Made by a program: the position numbers and the translations under genes. A DNA stretch of 39,741 nucleotides from CAYGAW01 sp964347945. Its GTDB lineage: Bacteria > Chloroflexota > Anaerolineae > UBA7937 > B3-Chlor. Shown here piece by piece: positions 8,428 to 16,050 of this stretch. Position 1 is the first letter of the stretch. The number at the start of each line of letters is the position of its first letter. Location: positions 1 to 39,741 of the forward strand of contig CAYGAW010000089.1 of NCBI GenBank assembly GCA_964347945.1, read 5' to 3'. Below the pieces are notes generated by a model. That model was given only the letters and a program-made list of their open reading frames with translations. It did not search any database and was not told where the DNA came from.

Positions 8428-9153
8428 ATGCTACTTGAGGTCAAGGACATCAACACCTACTATGGGAGTATTCATGCTCTGAAGGCTATCACTCTGCACG
8501 TCGATCAGGGAGAGATCGTGACGGTCATCGGAGCGAACGGTGCGGGCAAGACCACCCTTCTGAACACCATTTCCGGGGTGCTTCACTCTAGAACCGGCGA
8601 GATACTCTTCAATGGTCACGCTATCACCAAGTTGTCGCCGGACAAGGTCGTGCATCTGGGCATCAGCCAGGTACCGGAGAGGCGACAGGTATTCTCCACC
8701 TTGAACGTGCTGGACAACCTGCTACTGGGAGCGTATTTGCGTCACGGTAGGGATACGAAGGAGGAGATTCACAAGGATCTCGATTTCGTCTTTGAGATCT
8801 TCCCCATTCTGAAGGATAGGCAGAGGCAGATGGGCGGCACACTATCTGGAGGGGAGCAGCAGATGCTGGCCCTCGGTAGAGGACTGATGGCCAAGCCGGA
8901 GTTACTGCTGCTCGATGAGCCTTCTCTGGGCTTGGCCCCATTGCTGGTCCGCGAGATATTCAGGGTAGCTGCGGAACTTCGCGAGCACGGTACCACACTC
9001 CTGTTGGTCGAGCAGAACGCCAGAGCTGCGCTGAACTTGGCGGACCGCGGCTACGTCATGGAGACGGGGAGTGTCGTTCTGGAGGGCACCTCGGACGAAC
9101 TGCTCAGCGACGAACGCGTTCAGGAGGCGTATCTGGGAGGGTCGGCTGGCTGA
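8428..9153 (+). CDS. livF: ABC importer ATPase, LivF
   Basis: A 241-residue ATPase with Walker A GANGAGKTT, signature LSGGEQQMLALGRGL, Walker B LLLLDEPSLGLAP and the switch histidine region replaced by LLVEQNA, as is normal for LivF. ATG start. It ends the importer operon; a hairpin at 9210-9228 and a 125-base gap separate it from iorA, with no clear new promoter between them, so read-through into iorA is possible. Confidence 0.93.
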   Translation: MLLEVKDINTYYGSIHALKAITLHVDQGEIVTVIGANGAGKTTLLNTISGVLHSRTGEILFNGHAITKLSPDKVVHLGISQVPERRQVFSTLNVLDNLLLGAYLRHGRDTKEEIHKDLDFVFEIFPILKDRQRQMGGTLSGGEQQMLALGRGLMAKPELLLLDEPSLGLAPLLVREIFRVAAELREHGTTLLLVEQNARAALNLADRGYVMETGSVVLEGTSDELLSDERVQEAYLGGSAG

Positions 9154-9209
9154 CAACAATAGGAGACCAGATTCGGTGCATCCCCCGTGACGACCATCAT
9201 TAATGAAGT

Positions 9210-9228
9210 GCCGCCACTGTCGGGCGGC
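9210..9228 (+). terminator. Weak terminator-like hairpin after livF
   Basis: Inverted repeat GCCGCC (9210-9215) and GGCGGC (9223-9228), 7-base loop, followed by TCTTGTGCCGTTTG, which is only moderately T-rich. It may attenuate read-through between the importer and iorAB. Confidence 0.4.
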
Positions 9229-9278
9229 TCTTGTGCCGTTTGTGGTTACGGTTCGCACTTAGGGAACGGAGGTCTTTG

Positions 9279-11051
9279 ATGAGAGCTTTGCTATCAGGGA
9301 ACGAGGCGGTGGCCCGGGGCGCGTACGAGAGCGGTGTCGCTTTCGCCAGCGCCTACCCTGGCACTCCGAGTACTGAGATCCTGGAGAACATAGTCCAGTA
9401 CAAGGAGATATACGCCGAGTGGTCCCCTAACGAGAAAGTAGCTCTGGACGCTGCGATCGGAGCGGCCTACGCTGGCAAGAGGGCTCTGGCGGCGATGAAA
9501 CATGTGGGCTTGAATGTCGCTGCTGAGGCCCTTTTCTATTCCTCCTACACGGGGTTTGACGGCGGGCTAGTAATCGTGAGCGCCGACGATCCGGGCATGC
9601 ACAGCTCGCAGAACGAGCAGGACAACCGGCACTATGCCAAGTTTGCCAAGGTGTCCATGCTGGAGCCCACGGACAGCCAGGAAGCGAAGGACTTCGTGGG
9701 TCTGGGTTTGGAGATCAGCGAAAAATTCGACACCCCGGTGCTCTTGCGTCTGAGCACCCGCATTTGCCATTCCAGCGCACTCGTCGAGCTTGGAAAAAGG
9801 AAGGCCGTTGCGGAGGAACGAAAAGCCTTCGCGCGCAACCCAGTCAAGTACAGCATGATCCCCGGCTTCGCAAAGCGCCGCCGTCCAGTGATGGAGCAGC
9901 GCCTCAAAGAGTTGGCCGAGTACGCTGAGACTTTCCCCTACAACAAAGTGGAGTGGGGGAACCGGTCCCTGGGAGTTGTGGCCAACGGCGTGTCGTATCA
10001 GTACGCCAGGGAAGTCTTCCCCGAGGTGTCGTTCCTTAAGCTGGGTATGAGCTGGCCCCTGCCGGAGAAGCTGATCCGGGACTTCGCCTCCAAGGTCGGC
10101 AAGATCGTGGTTGTAGAAGAGCTGGATCCGTTCCTAGAAGAGCACCTGAAGATCATGGGTATCGAGGTTGCTGCCGGCAAACAGTACTTCCCCATCATAG
10201 ACGAGTTCAACCCGGGAATCGTTCGCAATGGGGCGTACGAAGCCGGTCTGGTGGGCGAGACGGTAGAGGTACAGAAGGTAGATGTGGGAGACTTGCCACC
10301 TCGTCCGCCCGTGCTCTGCGCGGGCTGTCCCCACAGGCCGGTCTACTACATGCTCAAGAAGTATGGTTTGGTGGTTGATAGCGACATAGGTTGCTATGCG
10401 CTGGCTGTCCTTCCTCCCATAGGGACTACGGATACGCTGGGTTGCATGGGGGCCAGCATCGGTGTGGCCCACGGAATCAACAAGGCGGGCGTGGAGGAAA
10501 GGGCTGTGGCCACCATTGGTGATTCCACGCTCTGGCATGCTGGCATGCCAGGACTACTCAACGTCGTCTACAACAAGAGCAATACGGTTACTATTATCTT
10601 GGATAACCTGACCACTGCGATGACGGGGCATCAACCTCATCCGAGCACGGGTCGTACGTTGATGGGGGAGGAAACCGTAACAGGGGATTTCGAGGCCCTG
10701 GCCCGAGCCATGGGGTATGACGAGGTTCGCACTGTTGACCCTCTCGATCTGGAGGAGTTGGAGGAGGCGCTCAAAGCCTCCTTGGATTCCAACAAGCCCG
10801 CGGTGCTGGTCACGCGTTCTCCCTGTATCTTCCTGTACACAGAGAGGCCGCCCCTGTACTACGTGGATCTGGAACGGTGTAACGCTTGCGGGCGCTGCTT
10901 CGAGATCGGCTGCCCGGCCGTCATCAGAAGCGATGAGATCCACGAGAAGTCGGGCACAGCCAAGGCGGAGATCAACACTATTCTGTGCTTCGGGTGCTCT
11001 GTGTGTGAACAGGTGTGCGCCCGCAAAGCTATTCACATGGTGAAGGAGTAG
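9279..11051 (+). CDS. iorA: Indolepyruvate:ferredoxin oxidoreductase, alpha subunit
   Basis: A 590-residue thiamine-diphosphate enzyme that oxidatively decarboxylates arylpyruvates (indolepyruvate, phenylpyruvate, hydroxyphenylpyruvate) to arylacetyl-CoA and reduces ferredoxin. N-terminal domain has AYPGTPSTEI near residue 25; the ThDP domain has CAGCPHRP (near 355) and the Mg/ThDP signature GDSTLWHAGMPG with LDNLTTAMTGHQPHP (near 430-465). Two [4Fe-4S] clusters are at the C-terminus: CNACGRCFEIGCP and CFGCSVCEQVC. ATG at 9279 is chosen over upstream starts because GGAGGT is 5 bases before it and the family N-terminus begins there. iorB follows at 5 bases. In amino acid degradation it feeds arylacetyl-CoA and low-potential electrons, which fits the Hdr/Flx genes downstream. 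Confidence 0.95.
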   Translation: MRALLSGNEAVARGAYESGVAFASAYPGTPSTEILENIVQYKEIYAEWSPNEKVALDAAIGAAYAGKRALAAMKHVGLNVAAEALFYSSYTGFDGGLVIVSADDPGMHSSQNEQDNRHYAKFAKVSMLEPTDSQEAKDFVGLGLEISEKFDTPVLLRLSTRICHSSALVELGKRKAVAEERKAFARNPVKYSMIPGFAKRRRPVMEQRLKELAEYAETFPYNKVEWGNRSLGVVANGVSYQYAREVFPEVSFLKLGMSWPLPEKLIRDFASKVGKIVVVEELDPFLEEHLKIMGIEVAAGKQYFPIIDEFNPGIVRNGAYEAGLVGETVEVQKVDVGDLPPRPPVLCAGCPHRPVYYMLKKYGLVVDSDIGCYALAVLPPIGTTDTLGCMGASIGVAHGINKAGVEERAVATIGDSTLWHAGMPGLLNVVYNKSNTVTIILDNLTTAMTGHQPHPSTGRTLMGEETVTGDFEALARAMGYDEVRTVDPLDLEELEEALKASLDSNKPAVLVTRSPCIFLYTERPPLYYVDLERCNACGRCFEIGCPAVIRSDEIHEKSGTAKAEINTILCFGCSVCEQVCARKAIHMVKE

Positions 11052-11056
11052 ATACC

Positions 11057-11635
11057 GTGGAAACGACGAACTTTGCCCTGGTTGGCGTTGGTGGTCAGGG
11101 CGTTCTGCTGGCCTCGGACATCCTGGCAGAGGTGGGCGTCGAAGCTGGGTACGACGTGAAGAAGTCAGAGGTGCATGGCATGGCCCAGAGAGGTGGCAGC
11201 GTCCTCAGTCAGGTACGATGGGGAGACAAGGTGTATGCGCCCCTCGTGGGCAAGGGTGAGGTAGATTACCTGATATCCTTCGAGTTGCTGGAAGCCCTGC
11301 GATGGCTTGAGCTTCTCAAGAAGGGTGGGACGGCCATAGTGAATGACCAGAGGTTGCCACCTCTGGCTGTCAGTTCGGGGGGAATGGAGTACCCTAGCCA
11401 GGAACGGATAGAGAAAGCTCTGTCCCAGGCGGCCAAGGAGTATCACATCGTCCCGGCGTTGTCCAAGGCCCAGGAACTCGGAACGGATAGAGCCACCAAC
11501 GTTGTACTGTTGGGGGCTTTGTCTAAGTTCTTGGATGTGTCCGAGGAGCAATGGCTGAAGGTTGTTGAGGAGCGAGTACCCAAGAAGTATGTGGAACTGA
11601 ACCGTAAGGCTTTTACCGCCGGGCGGGGTCTGTGA
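11057..11635 (+). CDS. iorB: Indolepyruvate:ferredoxin oxidoreductase, beta subunit
   Basis: A 192-residue 2-oxoacid:acceptor oxidoreductase gamma-type domain. Family features are the glycine loop VGVGGQGVLLASDIL at the N-terminus and the motif KKSEVHGMAQRGGSVLSQVRWG (about residues 34-55) that helps bind CoA. GTG start at 11057 with AAGGAG 8 bases upstream, placed 5 bases after iorA; IorA and IorB work as a heteromer. An inverted repeat follows the gene at 11650-11677. Confidence 0.94.
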   Translation: METTNFALVGVGGQGVLLASDILAEVGVEAGYDVKKSEVHGMAQRGGSVLSQVRWGDKVYAPLVGKGEVDYLISFELLEALRWLELLKKGGTAIVNDQRLPPLAVSSGGMEYPSQERIEKALSQAAKEYHIVPALSKAQELGTDRATNVVLLGALSKFLDVSEEQWLKVVEERVPKKYVELNRKAFTAGRGL

Positions 11636-11649
11636 ATCCCGTTGCCGCA

Positions 11650-11677
11650 GGGTGCCGACCGTCTCTTGCTGGCACCC
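11650..11677 (+). repeat. Inverted repeat after iorB
   Basis: GGGTGCC (11650-11656) and GGCACCC (11671-11677), 14-base loop. No T-run follows, so terminator function is doubtful. It is similar in arm sequence (GGGTG/CACCC type) to the larger hairpin after the CoA ligase gene. Confidence 0.4.
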
Positions 11678-11740
11678 GTGATACAATCCTTGACGAACGC
11701 ACCGGGCATAGCAGTCTAGTGCACCAATAGGGGAGGACAG

Positions 11741-13060
11741 ATGGCGAAGAAGAAGTATCCAATCTGGAATGAAGAGATGGAGACCATGCCCCGCGAGGAG
11801 CTCGAGAAGGTCCAGCTGAACCGCTTCCAACAGACGGTAGATAGGGTCTACAGCAAAGTGCCGTTCTACAAGAAGCTATTTGATGACGCCGGGCTGAAAC
11901 CTGGAGACGTCAAGTCGTGGGATGATGTGGCCAAGATCCCGTTCACGGTGAAGCAGAACTTGAGGGACAACTATCCCTTCGGGCCTTTTGCCGCACCGCT
12001 GGAGGAAGTGACGCAGATCCATGCCACCAGCGGCACTACTGGTAAGATGACGGTCACAGGCTACACTGACAACGACATGAAGGTGTGGGCCGAGGTGATG
12101 GCCAGGGTCTACAGGGCCGGTGGCACGAAGAAAGGGGATGTTGTCCACAACGCCTACGGCTATGGCCTCTTCACAGGAGGACTTGGCTTCCATCTGGGAG
12201 CGCACGAACTAGGAGCCACGGTAGTCCCGGTCTCGGGTGGCCTGACCTCGCGGCAGGTGACGATCATGCAGGACTTCGGCTCGACCGTTCTGACCTGCAC
12301 TCCTTCCTACGCATTGGTATTGGCCGAGGCGGTTGAGGAGGCGGGGTTGGATCCCAAGAAGGACTTGAAGCTTCGTATCGGCTTCTTCGGGGCCGAACCT
12401 TGGACGGACAAGATGCGAGAGGAGATCGAGAGGAGGCTGTCCTTGGAGGCCTTCGATATCTTTGGTCTGGCAGAGATCATAGGCCCAGGCGTGTCGGTGG
12501 AATGCCCCATTCACAACGGTTTGCACATTGCGGAGGACCATTTCTATCCTGAGATCATAGAGCCTGAAACGGGAGAGTCTCTGCCCTATGGGACGCCCGG
12601 GGAACTGGTCTTCACGACGCTGACCAAAGAAGCCTTTCCGCTGATACGATACCGCACGAGAGATCGTACCGTGCTGCACGCCGAGAAGTGTGAATGCGGT
12701 CGTACCGTGGTCCGTATGGGCAAGATCATGGGACGCACGGACGATATGCTCATCATTCGCGGAGTGAACGTCTTCCCCTCCCAGATAGAGGATGTGCTGT
12801 TGAGCTTCCCTGAGTTGTCGCCACACTACATTATCTACGTGGACCGCCCCAAGGATATGGACGTGTTGACAGTGGAGGTGGAGGCGACCGAGAGGCTGTT
12901 CGAGAAAGGGTGGGACACCCTGAAGGAGGAGGAGGGGAAGGTGAAGAAGGCTCTGGCGGAAGCACTGTACGTCTCCTCCAATGTGAACATCAAGGAACCC
13001 TTCGGCATCCAACGGAGCCAGGGCAAGGCCGTGCGCGTCGTTGACCGAAGGGAGCTGTAG
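11741..13060 (+). CDS. paaK: Phenylacetate-CoA ligase family (adenylate-forming) enzyme
   Basis: A 439-residue AMP-forming ligase of typical PaaK length. It activates phenylacetate or related aryl acids: carboxylate + ATP + CoA to acyl-CoA + AMP + PPi. The P-loop-like motif ATSGTTGKMTVTGYT lies near residue 95; the substrate-domain FGLAEIIGPGV near 242 and the C-terminal lid with YRTRDRT and RTDDMLIIRGVNVFPSQIE (about 305-350) are clear. ATG with GGGGAGG upstream. In archaea and anaerobes PaaK often sits with IorAB, either recycling free arylacetate or making ATP in reverse. Substrate identity is inference; family membership is secure. Confidence 0.93.
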   Translation: MAKKKYPIWNEEMETMPREELEKVQLNRFQQTVDRVYSKVPFYKKLFDDAGLKPGDVKSWDDVAKIPFTVKQNLRDNYPFGPFAAPLEEVTQIHATSGTTGKMTVTGYTDNDMKVWAEVMARVYRAGGTKKGDVVHNAYGYGLFTGGLGFHLGAHELGATVVPVSGGLTSRQVTIMQDFGSTVLTCTPSYALVLAEAVEEAGLDPKKDLKLRIGFFGAEPWTDKMREEIERRLSLEAFDIFGLAEIIGPGVSVECPIHNGLHIAEDHFYPEIIEPETGESLPYGTPGELVFTTLTKEAFPLIRYRTRDRTVLHAEKCECGRTVVRMGKIMGRTDDMLIIRGVNVFPSQIEDVLLSFPELSPHYIIYVDRPKDMDVLTVEVEATERLFEKGWDTLKEEEGKVKKALAEALYVSSNVNIKEPFGIQRSQGKAVRVVDRREL

Positions 13061-13090
13061 TCTACACTGCGTGCTAGGTGTGTGGGATAC

Positions 13091-13135
13091 GGGGTGCAAG
13101 GCATTGACACCCGTAGCGGGTGTACCTTGCGCCCC
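13091..13135 (+). repeat. Large near-perfect hairpin between CoA ligase and thiolase genes
   Basis: Outer arms GGGGTGCAAGG (13091-13101) and CCTTGCGCCCC (13125-13135) pair fully with one G-U, and inside them ACACCC (13107-13112) pairs with GGGTGT (13118-13123). The RNA would be very stable. No T-run follows, so it may be a processing or stability element rather than a terminator. Confidence 0.6.
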
Positions 13136-13225
13136 CTGTCTTGTTGGAGGAGGCGGCAAAACCTGTGAGCATCAAGGCTACGAGATGTAGCTTGAGAAGC
13201 CAACTGGTGAAAGGAGTAATGCACG

Positions 13226-14428
13226 ATGAATTTCTATGGTAAGGACATCGTCATCCTCGATGGGGCACGTACGCCCCTGGCTCACTACGGCGGTTCGTTG
13301 AAGGATGTCCACCCCACCGATATGTCAGTGCACGTGGCCAAGGAGGCCATGGAGCGATCAAGTGTGGAGCCGGACTGGATAGATCACGTTGTGTGGGGGA
13401 ATGCCTCTCAGTCCAGTGGGGATGCTCAATACCTGTCTCGCCACATAGCCCTCAAGGCCGGATGCCCGATACCGGTGCCTGCGCTGAACCTGGGCCGCAT
13501 CTGTGGTTCTGGTCTCGAGGCCATAGTCACCGCGGGGCGCATGCTCGTCGTGGACGATGAGTACAAGTTCATCTTGGCTGGCGGCGTAGAGGCCATGGAC
13601 CAGATGCCCTTCGTGATAAGGAACGCCCGCGACGGACTTCGGTATGGGGAAGGCGTCATCGAGCACTGGGTAGATATGAACTTCATCGATAGCTATAATG
13701 GGCTACGCATGGCTTTGACGGCCGAGAACCTGGTAGAGAAGTATAAGATTCCGCGGGACGAGCAGGACGAGTTTGCCTATCGGAGCCACATGCTGGCCAA
13801 AGCAGCCCGGGATAGCGGCCGCCTGGCCAAGGAGATCGCACCCATCGAAGTGCCGGCCGGCAGGAGGGGCGAGACCAAGCTCTTCGAGCAGGACGAGCGG
13901 ATCCGCGACGATACCACCGTTGAGAAACTGTCTAAACTGAAGCCTGCGTTCAAGAAGGACGGGACGGTAACGGCGGGCAATGCGTGCCCTATCACCGATG
14001 GTGCTGCAGCGGTGGTGGTGACCACTATGGAATACGCCAAGGAGCGGGGCTTGAATCCCTTGGCGAGGCTGGTGTCCTATGGCGCCATGGGCTGCGATCC
14101 CGACATCATGGGAATCGGACCGGTACCCGCCACCAGACAGGCTTTGCAGAGAGCCGGGCTCGAGCTGAACGACATTGACATCATCGAGTTGAACGAAGCG
14201 TTCGCGGCCCAGTACCTGGCGTGTGAAAGGGAGCTCAAGAACAACCGAGAGATCACCAATGTCAACGGCGGGGCCATAGCCCTGGGCCATCCGACGGCGT
14301 GCACCGGCGTGCGCATATCGCTCACAGCCATGTATGAACTGAGGGAGCGGAACAAGCGATACGGGCTGTCGACCATGTGCATTGGTGGTGGTCAAGGCAT
14401 GGCCGGCATATTCGAGAGTCTGACGTAA
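13226..14428 (+). CDS. Acetyl-CoA acetyltransferase / thiolase family protein (variant active-site loop)
   Basis: A 400-residue thiolase. The nucleophilic cysteine is C93 in RICGSG and the C-terminal cysteine lies in CIGGGQGMA. The histidine motif, NGGAIALGHPTACTGVR, departs from the usual GHPxGxSGxR: a glycine is replaced by alanine and the serine by threonine. ATG start behind AAGGAG. A second, canonical thiolase follows 42 bases later; pairs of this kind often split substrate ranges (for example C4 and longer or branched acyl-CoA). Likely role is thiolysis of 3-oxoacyl-CoA from ring or side-chain breakdown; the reverse condensation is possible. Confidence 0.88.
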   Translation: MNFYGKDIVILDGARTPLAHYGGSLKDVHPTDMSVHVAKEAMERSSVEPDWIDHVVWGNASQSSGDAQYLSRHIALKAGCPIPVPALNLGRICGSGLEAIVTAGRMLVVDDEYKFILAGGVEAMDQMPFVIRNARDGLRYGEGVIEHWVDMNFIDSYNGLRMALTAENLVEKYKIPRDEQDEFAYRSHMLAKAARDSGRLAKEIAPIEVPAGRRGETKLFEQDERIRDDTTVEKLSKLKPAFKKDGTVTAGNACPITDGAAAVVVTTMEYAKERGLNPLARLVSYGAMGCDPDIMGIGPVPATRQALQRAGLELNDIDIIELNEAFAAQYLACERELKNNREITNVNGGAIALGHPTACTGVRISLTAMYELRERNKRYGLSTMCIGGGQGMAGIFESLT

Positions 14429-14470
14429 CCTTGTCTCTCGCATTGAGCTGGGAAGGAGACTACACTTCAC

Positions 14471-15655
14471 ATGGCTGATGTAGTGATCATTGATGGCGCT
14501 CGCACCGCCTTTGGCAGCTTGAACGGCGGGCTGAAGAGCGTCACTGCAACAGACCTTGGCGCAGTGGTTGCCAAGGAAGCCCTGGCGCGCTGCAATGTAG
14601 ACCCTGAGTCAATCGACCACGTGGTCTTTGGCAACGTCGTGCAGACGTGCAAAGATGCTCCGTACGTGGCTCGTCACATCGGGCTGAGTGTGGGGATCCC
14701 CATTGAGGTTCCGGGCTTGACGGTGAATCGTCTCTGTGCCTCAGGATTGGAGGCAGCCGTCGTGGGCGCCCAGCAGTTGCTGCTGAGAGAGTCCAGCGTC
14801 GTCCTGGTGGGGGGCACAGAGAACATGACCCAGTGCCCCCACGTCATTCGCGGGAGCCGGGATGGGTTTCGGTTGGGCAATGTGGAGGTGGAAGACTACA
14901 TCTTGGTGGCGTTAACGGATCAGTGGAATGGGCTAATGATGGGTCTCACCGCCGAGAACCTGGCAGAGATGTACGACTTCTCACGAGAGGAGCAGGACGA
15001 GTTCGCCTACCGCAGCCACAGCCTGGCCGCTGAGGCGCGGGAGAGCGGTCGCTTCGCAGAGGAGATTGTCGGCGTCGAGGTCAAGGGCCGGAAGGGTAAG
15101 ACCATCATCGTGGACCGCGATGAGCACATCCGAGCCGACGCCAGTCCCGAGAGCCTGGCCGCGTTGCCTCCTGTCTTCAAGAAGAAAGGTACCGTGACGG
15201 CTGGTAACTCCTGTGGCATCAACGACGGAGCTGCCGCCTTTGTGCTAACCACGGAGAATAAGGCCAAAGACCTGGGTTTGAAACCTCTGGGTCGGCTCAT
15301 CTCGTGGGCCAACGTGGGGGTGAATCCTGACATCATGGGCATAGGACCAGTAGAGGCCACAAGGAAGGCCCTCCAGCGCGCGGGGATGAAGCTCGAAGAG
15401 ATGGACCTGATCGAGATCAATGAGGCCTTTGCTGCCCAGTATCTAGCCTGTGAGAGGGAACTGGGCCTCGATCGGGACAAGGTGAATGTCAACGGTGGGG
15501 CGATTGCACTCGGGCATCCGGTAGGGGCCAGTGGGGCCAGGATAACTCTCACACTGCTGTATGAGTTGAGGGACCGGGGATTGCGGTACGGCCTTTCGAC
15601 GTTGTGCGTAGGTGGGGGCATGGGCATTGCCGCGGTCTTGGAGTGCCTGCTATAG
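14471..15655 (+). CDS. Acetyl-CoA acetyltransferase (thiolase), canonical active site
   Basis: A 394-residue thiolase with all standard residues: C89 in NRLCASGLEA, histidine in NGGAIALGHPVGASGAR, and the proton-exchange cysteine in LCVGGGMGIA. ATG start, with AAGGAG 12 or so bases upstream. Clearly related to the preceding gene (shared TAENL...REEQDEFAYRSH and INEAFAAQYLACEREL stretches), so the two look like an old tandem duplication. Expected to release acetyl-CoA from acetoacetyl-CoA or similar. Confidence 0.93.
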   Translation: MADVVIIDGARTAFGSLNGGLKSVTATDLGAVVAKEALARCNVDPESIDHVVFGNVVQTCKDAPYVARHIGLSVGIPIEVPGLTVNRLCASGLEAAVVGAQQLLLRESSVVLVGGTENMTQCPHVIRGSRDGFRLGNVEVEDYILVALTDQWNGLMMGLTAENLAEMYDFSREEQDEFAYRSHSLAAEARESGRFAEEIVGVEVKGRKGKTIIVDRDEHIRADASPESLAALPPVFKKKGTVTAGNSCGINDGAAAFVLTTENKAKDLGLKPLGRLISWANVGVNPDIMGIGPVEATRKALQRAGMKLEEMDLIEINEAFAAQYLACERELGLDRDKVNVNGGAIALGHPVGASGARITLTLLYELRDRGLRYGLSTLCVGGGMGIAAVLECLL

Positions 15656-15686
15656 CCTAGCCCGGGCTCTCTTGGGGCACCCTTCA

Positions 15687-15715
15687 TTGTTTTTCCTGGG
15701 TCGTCCCAGTATAAT
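15687..15715 (+). promoter_or_regulatory. Promoter for the zinc-ribbon/tungstoenzyme/Hdr-Flx operon
   Basis: TTGTTT (15687-15692), a 17-bp spacer and a perfect TATAAT (15710-15715), ending about 50 bases before the zinc-ribbon start. The spacer itself contains the dyad CTGGG-TCGT-CCCAG (15696-15709), placed where a regulator would block RNA polymerase. The region lies 30 bases after the thiolase stop. Confidence 0.7.
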
Positions 15716-15765
15716 TGGAGTAGAATAGTCCACTTTAGTCCGTGGTGGCTGGAGGAGAAGACAGT

Positions 15766-15972
15766 ATGGGCAAGAAGCGTGCCGCGAAGAAGGAGAAAGA
15801 AAGAAGCCGCATGGGCCAGGTCAGATGCCTCAACTGCTTCGAGCGCGTAACAGTGCCGCCGAGGGCGGAGAAGATCGCCTGTCCCGCCTGTGGCTGGGAG
15901 TGGCGAATCTCCTGGGTCAACCCCGATCTGCCAAAGGTAAGAGGACCTCTGTGGGAGAGGATGAAGTTCTAG
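15766..15972 (+). CDS. Small zinc-ribbon protein at the head of the tungstoenzyme operon, function unknown
   Basis: A 68-residue protein with a strongly basic N-terminus (lysine/arginine-rich, about residues 2-15) and one zinc-ribbon with cysteine pairs CLNC and CPAC about 20 residues apart, then a tryptophan-rich tail. ATG at 15766 is chosen for GGAGGA 9 bases upstream and its place just after the promoter. I do not recognise a named family. As first gene of the operon it could be a regulator or an assembly or scaffold factor for the tungstoenzyme; this is conjecture. A zinc-ribbon segment of similar type forms the tail of the HdrC near the operon end. Confidence 0.75.
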   Translation: MGKKRAAKKEKERSRMGQVRCLNCFERVTVPPRAEKIACPACGWEWRISWVNPDLPKVRGPLWERMKF

Positions 15973-16050
15973 TCTCATGGAGTGGCTGTGGGAGACGATC
16001 ACCGATACGACGATGCTGGTAGTAGTATATTGTTAGGGGGACGTGGAAGG

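Noticed and set aside
12209..13159. 316-codon antisense frame opposite the CoA ligase
   Set aside because: Same reasons; a by-product of high G+C third-position bias.
15007..16002. 331-codon antisense frame opposite the thiolase and the zinc-ribbon gene
   Set aside because: Covers the AOR-operon promoter and two plus-strand genes; no family signature.
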